Shown: positions 25,456-33,070, counted from the stretch's first letter. The stretch: DNA of 38,479 bases from Micromonospora cabrerizensis (GCF_022230955.1 NZ_JAKKFI010000109.1:1-38479), one strand, 5' to 3'. The notes: generated from the sequence alone by a model not told the origin. Numbers and translations: made by a program.

Positions 25456-25958
25456 GGTTGCTCTCCTCGTATGGTCGTTGTGGAACGCAGCAGGTCGGCG
25501 AGCCGCGTGTAGCTCTGCCCGACCCCTCGGGTCATCGGGTATCGCAGCACGGTGTCCCGCCCCTCCACGGTGGCGTAGAGCAGCGTGGTGGTGACCGTCG
25601 TCCGGCCGGCCAGTTCGGTGAACTCGTGGCCGACCAGCGTCTCGCCCGGGTAGGACTGGTCGTCGAACAGCTCGGTGCAGACCAGCCGATGCGGTGGCTC
25701 GATCTGCCGGTAGACCCCAGCCTGGACCATCCGTGCGCCCTCGGGGCCCTGCGACACGAACCGCCACCGGCCGCCGACCCGCAGGTCGACGTCGCACTCC
25801 ACCAGGCTCCAGCCGCGCGCGCCGTACCACCGGACCAGCAGCTCGGGTCGGGTGAACGCGGCGAACACCAGCCGCGCCGGTGCCTCGAACAGCCGGCTCA
25901 ACACGATCTCCCGATCGCCCGGGGTGTGGACGACGAGCGGGTCGTCGAGGCCGCTCAT
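25452..25958 (-). CDS. SRPBCC (AHSA1-like) family protein
   Basis: A 168-residue START/Bet v1-like ligand-binding protein. The signatures are RLFEAPARLVFAAFTRPELLVRWYGARGWSLV-type N-terminal strands and helices (about 20-55), VGGRWRF, and a C-terminal helix GVGQSYTRLADLL. These proteins bind hydrophobic ligands or act as small lyases; the ligand here is unknown. Its ATG overlaps the ArsR stop by 4 bases (ATGA) and its stop overlaps the VOC start. An ArsR regulator followed by SRPBCC and VOC genes is a recurrent actinobacterial arrangement. Confidence 0.9.
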   Translation of the reverse strand: MSGLDDPLVVHTPGDREIVLSRLFEAPARLVFAAFTRPELLVRWYGARGWSLVECDVDLRVGGRWRFVSQGPEGARMVQAGVYRQIEPPHRLVCTELFDDQSYPGETLVGHEFTELAGRTTVTTTLLYATVEGRDTVLRYPMTRGVGQSYTRLADLLRSTTTIRGEQP

Positions 25959-26335
25959 CCGCGTGACCCGTCCGACGGGGAGCGTCGGCGGTCGGCGTCG
26001 GTCTGGTCGACGGCCTGGAGTTCGTCGAGTAGCGCGTCGAGGCGCTGATAGCTCTCCGCCCAGTAGTCGCGGTAGTCGGCGAGCCAGGCCGTCGCCTCCC
26101 GCAGCGGGCGGGCCTCCAGTCGGCAGGGTCGGCGCTGGGCGTCGCGCCCCCGGCTGACGAGGCCAGCGCGTTCCAGCACCTTGAGGTGCTTGGAGATGGC
26201 CGGCTGGCTCATCGCGAAGGGCGCTGCCAGCTCCGTCACGGTCGCCTCCCCGGTCGCGAGCCGGGCGAGGATGGCCCGCCGGGTCGGGTCGGCCAGCGCC
26301 GCGAAGGTCGCGTCCAGCAGTTCGGAGCCCACCAC
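25955..26335 (-). CDS. ArsR/SmtB-family transcriptional regulator
   Basis: A 126-residue winged-helix repressor. ATFAALADPTRRAILARLA and the recognition helix MSQPAISKHLKVLERAGLV are typical. It lacks the CVC metal motif, so it belongs to the non-metal SdpR-like branch commonly linked to SRPBCC genes. I chose the GTG at 26335, with AGGAGG and 6 bases spacing; the next codon, at 26332, is also GTG and possible. A start further upstream would run into the operator. It is first in an operon with the SRPBCC and VOC genes and should repress it. Confidence 0.88.
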   Translation of the reverse strand: MVGSELLDATFAALADPTRRAILARLATGEATVTELAAPFAMSQPAISKHLKVLERAGLVSRGRDAQRRPCRLEARPLREATAWLADYRDYWAESYQRLDALLDELQAVDQTDADRRRSPSDGSRG

Positions 26336-26336
26336 G

Positions 26337-26367
26337 TATAACCTCCTGGTTTTATAACCACATGGTT
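26337..26367 (-). promoter_or_regulatory. Tandem ArsR operator
   Basis: Two copies of TATAACC-N3-TGGTT, at 26337-26351 and 26353-26367, are 16 bases apart. Each contains the palindrome AACC-N4-GGTT. They overlap the ribosome site and the AT-rich TATAAA that is probably the -10, so binding would block the ArsR operon. Confidence 0.65.
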
Positions 26368-26408
26368 CTATCGTGGATGGGTGCCACCGGTCAAGCACCC
26401 CGACAGCA

Positions 26409-26441
26409 TGGAAGGCCCCGGCGAACCGCCAGGGCCTTCCA
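26409..26441 (-). terminator. Sigma factor gene terminator
   Basis: TGGAAGGCCC (26409-26418) pairs perfectly with GGGCCTTCCA (26432-26441) around a 13-base loop that can itself form a short GGC/GCC stem. It lies 12 bases beyond the stop of the minus-strand sigma gene. Confidence 0.8.
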
Positions 26442-26453
26442 CGAGCGTGGGCG

Positions 26454-27470
26454 TCAGCAGGCGTACGCCTCCAGACGCTGGGCCCGCTCCGGGTCGCGCA
26501 GCTTCAGCAGCGTCACCTTCTCGATCTGCCGGATCCGCTCCCGGGACAGGCCGAACTCCCGGCCGACCTCGTCCAGCGTGCGCTGCCGGCCGTCGTCGAG
26601 ACCGAACCGGAGCCGGATGACCGCCTGCTCCCGCTGGGACAGGGTGGCCAGCACGATGCTGACCTCGTTGCGCAACTCACCCTGGGCGGCGGCGTCGCCC
26701 GGCTCGGTACGCGGGTCCACAGAGGCCACGAAATCGCCGAGCGCGCTCTCGCCGTCGTCGCCGACGGCCTGGTCCAGGCTGACCGGCTCCCGGTCGTAGG
26801 AGATCAGCTCGATGACCTGGATCTCGGGGATCTCCAGCGCGCGGGCCACCTCGGCGACCGTCGGCTCGCGGCCCAGCGTCACCGCCAGCTCGCGGCGGGC
26901 ACGGACCATCCGGTTGACCTGCTCGACCATGTGCACCGGGATGCGGATCGTGCGGGCCTGGTCGGCCATCGCGCGGGTGATCGCCTGGCGGATCCACCAG
27001 GTCGCGTACGTGGAGAACTTGTAGCCCTTGGCGTAGTCGAACTTCTCCACCGCCCGGATGAGACCGAGGTTGCCCTCCTGGATCAGGTCGAGGAACGCCA
27101 TCCCCCGGCCGGTGTAGCGCTTGGCGATGCTGACCACCAGCCGCAGGTTCGCCTCCAGCAGGTGGTCCTTCGCGGCCCGGCCCTCCGCGACGATCAGCTC
27201 CAGGTCGGCCCGCAGCTCCGCGGAGACCGGGGTGCAGGTGGCGAGCTTCTCGTCGGCGAACAGGCCTGCCTCGATCCGGCGGGCCAGGTCGACCTCCTGC
27301 GCGGCGGTCAGCAGCTTCGTCCGGCCGATCCCGTTGAGGTACGCCCGGACCAGGTCGGTGGAGATGCCACGCTCGTCGGTGGCGTCCAGGTCGGTGAGGA
27401 CCTCGGAGGTCCCGTTGGTGTCGGTCGTGGTGGCCGGGCGCGTCCGGTGTTCCGTCATCTGCAGGACCAT
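26454..27470 (-). CDS. Group 2 RNA polymerase sigma-70 factor
   Basis: A 338-residue sigma factor close to the primary type but without the long N-terminal extension of HrdB, hence group 2 (HrdA/HrdD/SigB-like). Region 1.2 is near 35-70 (DLVRAYLNGIGRTKLLTAAQE). Region 2 is GMAFLDLIQEGNLGLIRAV followed by KFSTYATWWIRQAITRA, which melts and reads the -10. Region 3 is VHMVEQVNRMVRARREL. Region 4 is TLDEVGREFGLSRERIRQIE, the -35 reader. It is likely a non-essential factor for stress or stationary phase. The ATG at 27470 has GGGGAG upstream; a second ATG four codons on is possible. Divergent from the Spo0M-like gene. Confidence 0.93.
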   Translation of the reverse strand: MVLQMTEHRTRPATTTDTNGTSEVLTDLDATDERGISTDLVRAYLNGIGRTKLLTAAQEVDLARRIEAGLFADEKLATCTPVSAELRADLELIVAEGRAAKDHLLEANLRLVVSIAKRYTGRGMAFLDLIQEGNLGLIRAVEKFDYAKGYKFSTYATWWIRQAITRAMADQARTIRIPVHMVEQVNRMVRARRELAVTLGREPTVAEVARALEIPEIQVIELISYDREPVSLDQAVGDDGESALGDFVASVDPRTEPGDAAAQGELRNEVSIVLATLSQREQAVIRLRFGLDDGRQRTLDEVGREFGLSRERIRQIEKVTLLKLRDPERAQRLEAYAC

Positions 27471-27701
27471 CTCTGTCTCTCCCCGTTTCCACGTCTGTGC
27501 CGTGTCTCCGGCCCAGTGGTGCCGGTGTGCACACAGCTTGGCGGGCGGGGCGTAAAACGGGAGTGAGGCGATCGGGCACCCGACAGGAATCAGGTCGGAT
27601 CTCTGGTGCGGTGTGTCGTCCCGGTGTGCGGTTGCCCGCCCCGACTACGTTGCGGACGGCCGGCCAGCTCGGGTCGGCGACGACGAAAGATGGAGGACGG
27701 C

Positions 27702-28490
27702 GTGGTCTTCAAGCGGCTCATGAAGGCGATGGGGGTTGGCGGCCCGTCGGTGGAGACGGTGCTGGTCAACCCGAACTGCCGCCCGGGCGGTCAGCTGGAG
27801 GGCCACATCCAGGTGGTCGGCGGCGACCACCAGGTCGACATCGACCACGTGACTCTCGGCCTGGTCACCCGGGTCGAGGTGGAGAGCGGTGACAACGACT
27901 ACGACACCACGCAGGAGTTCCGCCGCCAGCAGGTCACCGGCGCGTTCCGGCTGGAGTCGGGGCAGCGCCACGACATCCCGTTCCGCTTCGACGTGCCGTG
28001 GGAGACGCCGGTCACCGAGCTGTACGGGCAGCACCTGCACGGCATGACGATGGGCCTGCGTACCGAGCTGGAGGTCGCCCGCGCCGTCGACAAGGGTGAC
28101 CTGGACGCCGTGTCGGTGCACCCGCTGCCGGCGCAGGAGCGACTGCTGGACGCGTTGCTGCGACTGGGTTTCCGGTTCAACCGCGCGGATGTGGAGCGTG
28201 GGCACATCTACGGCGTACGACAGACGTTGCCCTTCTACCAGGAGATCGAGTTCAGCCCGGCGCCCCAGTACGCCCGCTCGATCAACCAGCTGGAGGTCAC
28301 CTTCGTCGCCGACGCGCAGCAGATGCAGGTGGTGCTGGAGGTCGACAAGCGCGGCGGTGTCTTCACCGAGGGGCGGGACGCCTTCGGCCGGTTCACTGTC
28401 GACCACGCCACCGCCGACCGCACCGACTGGACCGCCGAACTCGACAACTGGCTCCGCCAGTCCCTGTCCCGCCGAGGCCTCTTCTCCTAA
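27702..28490 (+). CDS. Sporulation-control protein, Spo0M family
   Basis: A 262-residue cytoplasmic protein of the SpoOM (arrestin-like) family, first described as a regulator of sporulation in Bacillus. FKRLMKAMGVGGPSVETVL at the N-terminus, CRPGGQLEGHIQVVGGDHQVDIDHV in the first beta sandwich and FRFDVPWETPVTELYG in the middle are family blocks. In actinobacteria its role is unclear. The GTG at 27702 has GGAGG 5 bases upstream and follows an in-frame ATG at 27690 that would place the start codon in front of this ribosome site. Divergent from a sigma factor gene. Confidence 0.88.
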   Translation: MVFKRLMKAMGVGGPSVETVLVNPNCRPGGQLEGHIQVVGGDHQVDIDHVTLGLVTRVEVESGDNDYDTTQEFRRQQVTGAFRLESGQRHDIPFRFDVPWETPVTELYGQHLHGMTMGLRTELEVARAVDKGDLDAVSVHPLPAQERLLDALLRLGFRFNRADVERGHIYGVRQTLPFYQEIEFSPAPQYARSINQLEVTFVADAQQMQVVLEVDKRGGVFTEGRDAFGRFTVDHATADRTDWTAELDNWLRQSLSRRGLFS

Positions 28491-28524
28491 CCCGCACCCC
28501 CCTTCCCCCCACCCCCTCCCAAGC

Positions 28525-28587
28525 CGTTGATCATGAAGTTATAGCCGCGACACGCCGAGGTGGCGGGCCATAACTCCATGATCAACG
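28525..28587. repeat. 63-bp dispersed palindromic element, copy B
   Basis: The same element as at 4108-4170, inverted. Arms begin CGTTGATCATG and end CATGATCAACG; the loop carries GCGACACGCCGA on the plus strand. It lies between the convergent Spo0M-like and dtd genes, 34 bases after one stop and 33 before the other. Arm bases that differ from copy A include an AAG/CTCC mismatch, so this copy is slightly less perfect. Confidence 0.9.
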
Positions 28588-28598
28588 AGGGTGGCGGT

Positions 28599-28620
28599 GG
28601 GGTTGGGGTTGGGGTTCGGG
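28599..28620 (+). other. G-quadruplex motif beside palindrome B
   Basis: Three GGGG runs separated by TT, then TTC and GGG, directly before the dtd stop codon. The TTGGGG unit resembles ciliate telomere repeats by chance or composition. The left flank of the palindrome (28492-28520) is strongly C-rich, as at copy A. Confidence 0.65.
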
Positions 28621-29043
28621 TTAGAGGTCCAGGAGGAGGGTTCGGGGGCCTATGTTGGTGCTTTCCACCAGCATCTGGGCGCGGAACCGGCCGGTTTCCA
28701 CCGGGGCGTTGCGCTGGCGCAGCGCGTCGACGACGGCGGTCACCAGTGGTTCGGCCACCTCGGCGGGGGCGGCTGCCGTCCAACTCGGACGGCGGCCCTT
28801 GCGGGCGTCGCCGTAGAGAGTGAACTGGCTGACCACCAGGATCGGCGCGCCGGTGTCGGCGGCGGACCGCTCGTCGTCCAGGATGCGCAACTCGTGCACC
28901 TTGCGGGCCATCGTCTGAGCGGTCTCCGCGGTGTCGGTGTGGGTCACCCCGAGCAGCACCAGCAAGCCGTTCTCGATCGCGCCGACCACCTCGCCATCCA
29001 CTGTCACGCTGGCCCGCCCGACGGTCTGCACCACCGCACGCAT
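28621..29043 (-). CDS. dtd: D-aminoacyl-tRNA deacylase
   Basis: A 140-residue proofreading enzyme that removes D-amino acids (and glycine mischarged on tRNA-Ala) from tRNA. The two signature motifs are SQFTLYGD (canonical SQFTLYAD) and NIGPRT near the C-terminus (canonical NDGPVT, whose Gly-Pro enters the partner's active site in the dimer). The MRAVVQTVGRASVTVDGE start is typical. No clear ribosome site precedes the ATG; instead a fivefold 15-base repeat fills most of the 106-base gap upstream. The stop codon lies beside the G-rich flank of palindrome B. Confidence 0.95.
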   Translation of the reverse strand: MRAVVQTVGRASVTVDGEVVGAIENGLLVLLGVTHTDTAETAQTMARKVHELRILDDERSAADTGAPILVVSQFTLYGDARKGRRPSWTAAAPAEVAEPLVTAVVDALRQRNAPVETGRFRAQMLVESTNIGPRTLLLDL

Positions 29044-29048
29044 CAGCA

Positions 29049-29123
29049 GCTCGCCGCAACGCCGCTCGCCGCAACGCCGCTCGCCGCAACGCCGCTCGCC
29101 GCAACGCCGCTCGCCGCAACGCC
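29049..29123. repeat. Five perfect copies of a 15-bp repeat in the dtd leader
   Basis: The unit GCTCGCCGCAACGCC is repeated five times without change, ending five bases before the dtd start on the minus strand. The perfect identity suggests recent expansion. The unit length is a multiple of three and the dtd frame stays open through it, but no start codon occurs in that frame. Confidence 0.95.
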
Positions 29124-29149
29124 GGCAGCCGGCGCAGAGCCTGCCCGCT

Positions 29150-30634
29150 TCACGCGGTCACCGCCTCGATGAAGCCGCGCTCCACCAGGTGCGCCACGAT
29201 CGGGCCCGCGGCCTCGGCCATCTCGTCGGGCTCGACGTCGTGCGCGGCGGCGAGCAGGGCGAGCTGGTCGCGCAGCGGCAGGCGGCCGTCGGCGCCACCG
29301 ACCAGGGCCAGCACCAGCGGGTCGATCTCCTCGGTCCAGCGCAGGCCGTGAGGCATCGCGAGGACCTGCCGGTCCACGCCCCAGCCCTCGTCACCCATGG
29401 TGGCCTCCTGGCGCAGTTGGAGGCCCTCGGCGGCCCGGTAGCGCTCGGCGAGCAGCGCTTCGGTGTCGCGTACCCGCAGAAAGTCCTGGCGGTCGAACCA
29501 GCCGGCCACCTGGTCGCCCAGCGGTGGCTGCACCCGCTGGCGCAGGTCCTCCACCCGGACCACCGGGTCGGCGTGCCCACCCCGCCGCAGCGACACGATG
29601 CCGAAGCCGATCCCCTCCACCTTGTGCGCGTCGAACCAGTCGAGCCAGGCGGCCATCCGCTGCGGGTCGGTGGCCTCGCCGGCGTCGGTGAGCCACAGGT
29701 CGACGTACGCCATCGGGTCGGCCACCTCGCGCTGGATGACCCAGGCGTCCAGGCCGGTCCCGGAGAACCAGCCGGCGACCCGCTCGTCCCACTCCTCGCC
29801 GGCGACGTGCACCCAGTTCGCCAGGTACTGCATGGTGCCGCCCTCGGTGAGCAGGCCCGGGGCGGCGGCGGCCAGCTCGGCGCCGATCGCGTCACCGACC
29901 CGGCCGGAGTCGCGGTAGACGTGCGTGGTGGTGCCCGGGCCGACCACGAACGGCGGGTTGCTCACCACCAGGTCGAAGCGCCGGCCGGCAACGGGGGCGA
30001 CCAGGTCGCCTTGCAGCAGCTCCCAGTCCTGACCATTGAGGGCGGCGGTGGTCGCGGCGAAGCGCAGCGCCCGCTCGGAGAGGTCGGTGGCGGTCACCGA
30101 GTCGGCGTGGGTGGCCAGGTGCAGCGCCTGGACGCCGGAGCCGGTGCCCAGGTCCAGCGCGCTGCCGACCGGCCGGCGGATGGTCGCCCCGATCAGGGTG
30201 TGGGTGGCCCCGCCGATGCCGAGCACGTGCTCGGCGTGCAACGGGCGACCCGGTCGGGCGCTGGCCGGCACGTCGGCGAGCACCCACCAGTCGTCGCCGT
30301 ACGGCTCCAGGTCGACGCCGGCACGCAGGCCGTCGCCGTGGCGCTCGACCAACCCACCGGCCAGCGCTTCCTCCAGGCTCAGCGGCGCCAACGCGGCGGC
30401 CACCGCCGCCTCCGGCTCGGTCTGGTCGCAGATGAACACCCGGATCAGGGTGCCCAGCGGGTCGCCGTCCTCGGTGGCGCGCAGCGCGGCCCGGTAGTCG
30501 TTGCGGGCGACGGCGGCGGTCGCCTGGGCACCCAGCCGCTCGGCGATGCCGTGGCTGGTGAAGCCGGTCCGCGTCAGCGCGTCGCGCAGCGCGTCGACGC
30601 CGGCGGGGGAGAGCAGCATGTCGTGTTCGTCCAC
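29150..30634 (-). CDS. Class I SAM-dependent methyltransferase, PrmC-like
   Basis: A 494-residue actinobacterial methyltransferase. The SAM-binding motif is ALDLGTGSGVQALHLA (159-174), and the NPPF motif (226-229) is that of N-methyltransferases acting on amide or base nitrogen, such as PrmC/HemK and RsmC. An N-terminal domain of about 130 residues and a long C-terminal domain are specific to this actinobacterial group; the substrate is unknown. The start is a GTG with CAGGAT 6 bases upstream, suggesting leaderless translation. It shares strand with the CPBP gene upstream (34-base gap) and dtd downstream. Confidence 0.8.
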   Translation of the reverse strand: MDEHDMLLSPAGVDALRDALTRTGFTSHGIAERLGAQATAAVARNDYRAALRATEDGDPLGTLIRVFICDQTEPEAAVAAALAPLSLEEALAGGLVERHGDGLRAGVDLEPYGDDWWVLADVPASARPGRPLHAEHVLGIGGATHTLIGATIRRPVGSALDLGTGSGVQALHLATHADSVTATDLSERALRFAATTAALNGQDWELLQGDLVAPVAGRRFDLVVSNPPFVVGPGTTTHVYRDSGRVGDAIGAELAAAAPGLLTEGGTMQYLANWVHVAGEEWDERVAGWFSGTGLDAWVIQREVADPMAYVDLWLTDAGEATDPQRMAAWLDWFDAHKVEGIGFGIVSLRRGGHADPVVRVEDLRQRVQPPLGDQVAGWFDRQDFLRVRDTEALLAERYRAAEGLQLRQEATMGDEGWGVDRQVLAMPHGLRWTEEIDPLVLALVGGADGRLPLRDQLALLAAAHDVEPDEMAEAAGPIVAHLVERGFIEAVTA

Positions 30635-30640
30635 CCCGAC

Positions 30641-30646
30641 ATCCTG
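30641..30646 (-). promoter_or_regulatory. Candidate leaderless -10 (CAGGAT)
   Basis: On the minus strand, CAGGAT ends 6 bases before the GTG at 30634, in the short gap after the CPBP gene. Confidence 0.35.
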
Positions 30647-30668
30647 CCTGCCGTCGCGGAGAAAGCCG

Positions 30669-31670
30669 TCACCACCCGCGAGATTCGACCCCGACCTCCG
30701 GCCGCTTCAGCTCCACACCGGTCGGAGCCGAGGGCTCGCCGGGCACCGCCACGACCAGGTCCGGCGGTACGACCGTCGCCAGCCCTCGACGCGCGGCCAT
30801 CCGGTCGACGACCAGGGCGTACGCCGACAGCACCAGCACGTCGACGAGGACGAGCTGCCAGGGGGCGTTGGCCATCGTCTCGTCGGCGCTGAGCCCCCCG
30901 AACGCCGCCGCCAGGGTGAACGCGGTCAGATTGTTCACCACGTGCAACGCGATCGCGGCCTCGAGCCCGCCGGTTCGCACCGTCAACCAGCCGAACAACG
31001 CGCCCATGAATGCCAGGTCCAGGAAACCCCAGATCGTGCCCCAGCCGTGGGCCGCGGCGAAGAGCACCGCCTGAAGGGCGATCGCGGGCCAGGGTGAGCG
31101 AAGATACGCGCCGACGGCCTGTAACAGCCAGCCCCGGAAGGCGTACTCCTCCGCGGCGGCCTGGAATGGCACCAGCAGCAGGACCATCAGCAGGCCAGCG
31201 GCAAACTCCGGCCCGCCCACCCACGTGTCCGCCGGGGCGAGCACCGAACTCTCGCCGGTCAGCCCGAGCAGCAGATCCGCGCCGAACAGCATGACGATGA
31301 TCAGCGGCGTGGCGATCAGGAGGCAGCGGCCGAGCCAGTTCCACCGCAGCCGGCCAAGCACCGACGAGAGCGTGCCGGCGGGCCGGCGCTGCACGAGCCA
31401 GGCCGCGCCGAACAGAAGTGGGAGTAACAATGCCAGCGAGGCGATCAGCAGCGCGGCGTCCGGAATCGGGCCGAAGGTGGGAAGCCCGTCGGCGTCGTAC
31501 GGGCGGTTGGTGAGCTCGGCCACGACGGCGGCGACGCCGAAGAGTAGGCAGAGGACCACCACCGCCGAGACAACCAGCGCGACGGTGCCGACGATGGGTT
31601 GCCACCAGCGGTGCCGGGCAGTGCGGCCGAGCCGGTGGTACCGGGAACCGGGCGGGGCGGTCACAAGCAT
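30669..31670 (-). CDS. CPBP family intramembrane metalloprotease
   Basis: A 333-residue polytopic membrane protein with about eight hydrophobic helices. The CPBP (ABI) motifs are Glu174-Glu175 and Arg179 in EEYAFRG, His208 in AAAHGW and His243/Asn247 in HVVNN, giving a probable zinc-binding glutamic protease related to Rce1. Bacterial members act in bacteriocin self-protection or signalling; the substrate here is unknown. The ATG at 31670 lacks a ribosome site but has CACCCT 7 bases upstream. A much longer in-frame extension to 31820 would overlap the divergent repair gene and is rejected. Confidence 0.88.
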   Translation of the reverse strand: MLVTAPPGSRYHRLGRTARHRWWQPIVGTVALVVSAVVVLCLLFGVAAVVAELTNRPYDADGLPTFGPIPDAALLIASLALLLPLLFGAAWLVQRRPAGTLSSVLGRLRWNWLGRCLLIATPLIIVMLFGADLLLGLTGESSVLAPADTWVGGPEFAAGLLMVLLLVPFQAAAEEYAFRGWLLQAVGAYLRSPWPAIALQAVLFAAAHGWGTIWGFLDLAFMGALFGWLTVRTGGLEAAIALHVVNNLTAFTLAAAFGGLSADETMANAPWQLVLVDVLVLSAYALVVDRMAARRGLATVVPPDLVVAVPGEPSAPTGVELKRPEVGVESRGW

Positions 31671-31749
31671 GTCGTCGAGGGTGCCAGAAGGGCGCCAGCT
31701 GTCGCGAAACGATCGGAGCGTCGCCGTCCGCCCGGGTCGGTGGGCCAGG

Positions 31750-31755
31750 CAGGAT
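31750..31755 (+). promoter_or_regulatory. Candidate leaderless -10 (CAGGAT)
   Basis: CAGGAT ends 7 bases before the ATG at 31763. It is the same hexamer as proposed before the methyltransferase gene. The same bases could instead act as a weak ribosome site. Confidence 0.3.
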
Positions 31756-31762
31756 GGTCCGC

Positions 31763-32344
31763 ATGACGCTTGTGCTGCCCATCGACCCAGATGCCAACCG
31801 GTTGCTGGAGCGCAGCCCACTGGCCCTGCTCATCGGCATGACCCTGGACCAGCAGGTGCCGATGGAGAAGGCGTTCTCCTCGCCGTACGTGCTGGCGCAG
31901 CGGCTCGGTCACGAGCTGGACGCGGTCGAGCTGGCCGGGTACGACCCGGAGGCCCTGGTCGCGCTCTTCGCCCAGCCGCCCGCGCTGCACCGGTTTCCGA
32001 AGGCGATGGCAGCCCGGGTGCAGGAGGTCTGCCAGGTCCTGGTGGAGCGCTACGACGGTGACGCGGCGCTGCTCTGGGCCGACGTCGCCGACGGGCCGGA
32101 GCTGCTGCGCCGGGTCTCCGCGCTGCCCGGCTTCGGCCAGCAGAAGGCGCAGATCTTCGTGGCCCTGCTCGGGAAGCGGTTCGGGGTCACCCCGCAGGAC
32201 TGGCGGACGGCGGCCGGCGGGTACGGCGACCCGGGCGCGTACCGGTCGGTGGCCGACGTCACCGACGCCGACTCGCTGCGCCGGGTGCGGGAGTACAAGC
32301 AGCAGATGAAGGCAGCGGCCAAGGCGAAGACCGCCGACGGCTGA
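31763..32344 (+). CDS. HhH-GPD-type base-excision DNA repair protein
   Basis: A 193-residue protein of the HhH-GPD superfamily, which includes AlkA, Nth and MutY glycosylases. The helix-hairpin-helix is at about 121-141 (LPGFGQQKAQIFVALLGKRFG), with Lys128 in the position used by bifunctional glycosylases. Upstream, SPLALLIGMTLDQQVPMEKAF resembles the substrate-contact helix. No iron-sulfur cluster cysteines are present. The base lesion recognised is unknown. An ATG three codons upstream (31754) is possible. The Lys/Ala-rich tail may bind DNA. Confidence 0.85.
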   Translation: MTLVLPIDPDANRLLERSPLALLIGMTLDQQVPMEKAFSSPYVLAQRLGHELDAVELAGYDPEALVALFAQPPALHRFPKAMAARVQEVCQVLVERYDGDAALLWADVADGPELLRRVSALPGFGQQKAQIFVALLGKRFGVTPQDWRTAAGGYGDPGAYRSVADVTDADSLRRVREYKQQMKAAAKAKTADG

Positions 32345-32353
32345 GCCCGTCGC

Positions 32354-32665
32354 TCAGGCGGCGGTGGGGTGCGCCAGCGAGGCCAGCGCGCGCCGGACGT
32401 CGGCCAGCGAGACGGTCGCGGAGTCGTCCAGGTCGGCGAGGCCGGCCTCGATCCACTGGCGCATCAGCGTGGTGACCCCGATGCCGCGGGCGTCGGCGGC
32501 GGCCCGCACCCGCTCGTAGGTCTCCAGTGGCAGCCGGACCGAGCGGCTCACCATCGGCACGTCGGTGTCGGGGGCGGGGAGGTCGACCCCCGGGCCCTCG
32601 TCGATCAGCTCGGCGATCCGGTCGTCGCCGCTGTGGAACTGCTTGGTCGCGTCGTTTCGGTGCAT
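32354..32665 (-). CDS. Ribbon-helix-helix antitoxin-like protein
   Basis: A 103-residue protein. Residues 39-78 (VSRSVRLPLETYERVRAAAD, then GVTTLMRQWIEAGL) have the strand-helix-helix pattern of CopG/MetJ-type DNA-binding dimers. The acidic N-terminal 35 residues probably contact the toxin. It lies 13 bases downstream of the toxin gene. I chose the ATG at 32665, with GGAGG 8 bases upstream; the GTG at 32671 is too close to that site. It should neutralise the toxin and repress the operon. Confidence 0.75.
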   Translation of the reverse strand: MHRNDATKQFHSGDDRIAELIDEGPGVDLPAPDTDVPMVSRSVRLPLETYERVRAAADARGIGVTTLMRQWIEAGLADLDDSATVSLADVRRALASLAHPTAA

Positions 32666-32678
32666 CGTCACGGCCTCC

Positions 32679-32966
32679 TCATCGGCGAGATCTCCGCACG
32701 GCCTCGTCGTAGCGCTTGGACTCGGCGTCGCTCAGCTCACGAGCGGAGAGGATGTCCCAGTCGTTGTCGGTGCCATCGGCCTCGGCGAGCAGCACCGCCA
32801 GTCGGCGGCCCCGACGGGCGGCGGCGTAGACCACCATCACGTCGTCACCCAGGTGGCGGATCACCCGTCGGGCGCTGTGCAGCGCCTCCCAGACTTCCCC
32901 GGGTGTGACGTCGTAGACCCTCAGGTTGGCCAACGCCTCGTCGGTGAAGCTGAACCTGCTGCCCAC
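32679..32966 (-). CDS. BrnT-like ribonuclease toxin
   Basis: A 95-residue basic protein. The C-terminal DILSARELSDAESKRYDEAVRR resembles the ISAR-x-ERRxYE end of BrnT toxins, and the central RVIRHLGDDVMVVYAAARRGRRLAVLL-type strands fit the RelE-like fold. BrnT cleaves RNA and, as here, its gene precedes the RHH antitoxin. The resemblance is by eye and the N-terminal half is divergent. The GTG at 32966 gives MGSRFSFTDEAL and has TACGCT 7 bases upstream, so the pair may be expressed from a leaderless message. Confidence 0.6.
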   Translation of the reverse strand: MGSRFSFTDEALANLRVYDVTPGEVWEALHSARRVIRHLGDDVMVVYAAARRGRRLAVLLAEADGTDNDWDILSARELSDAESKRYDEAVRRSRR

Positions 32967-32973
32967 GCCAAGC

Positions 32974-32979
32974 AGCGTA
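32974..32979 (-). promoter_or_regulatory. Candidate leaderless -10 (TACGCT)
   Basis: On the minus strand, TACGCT fits TANNNT and ends 7 bases before the toxin GTG. Confidence 0.4.
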
Positions 32980-33070
32980 CCACGGGCGTAACACGCCTTG
33001 GGATGAGTCGAAGTTCGCTGATCACGGCCCTGCGGTGACAGGATGAGGAGTAATCCCCTCGAGGAGGTCC

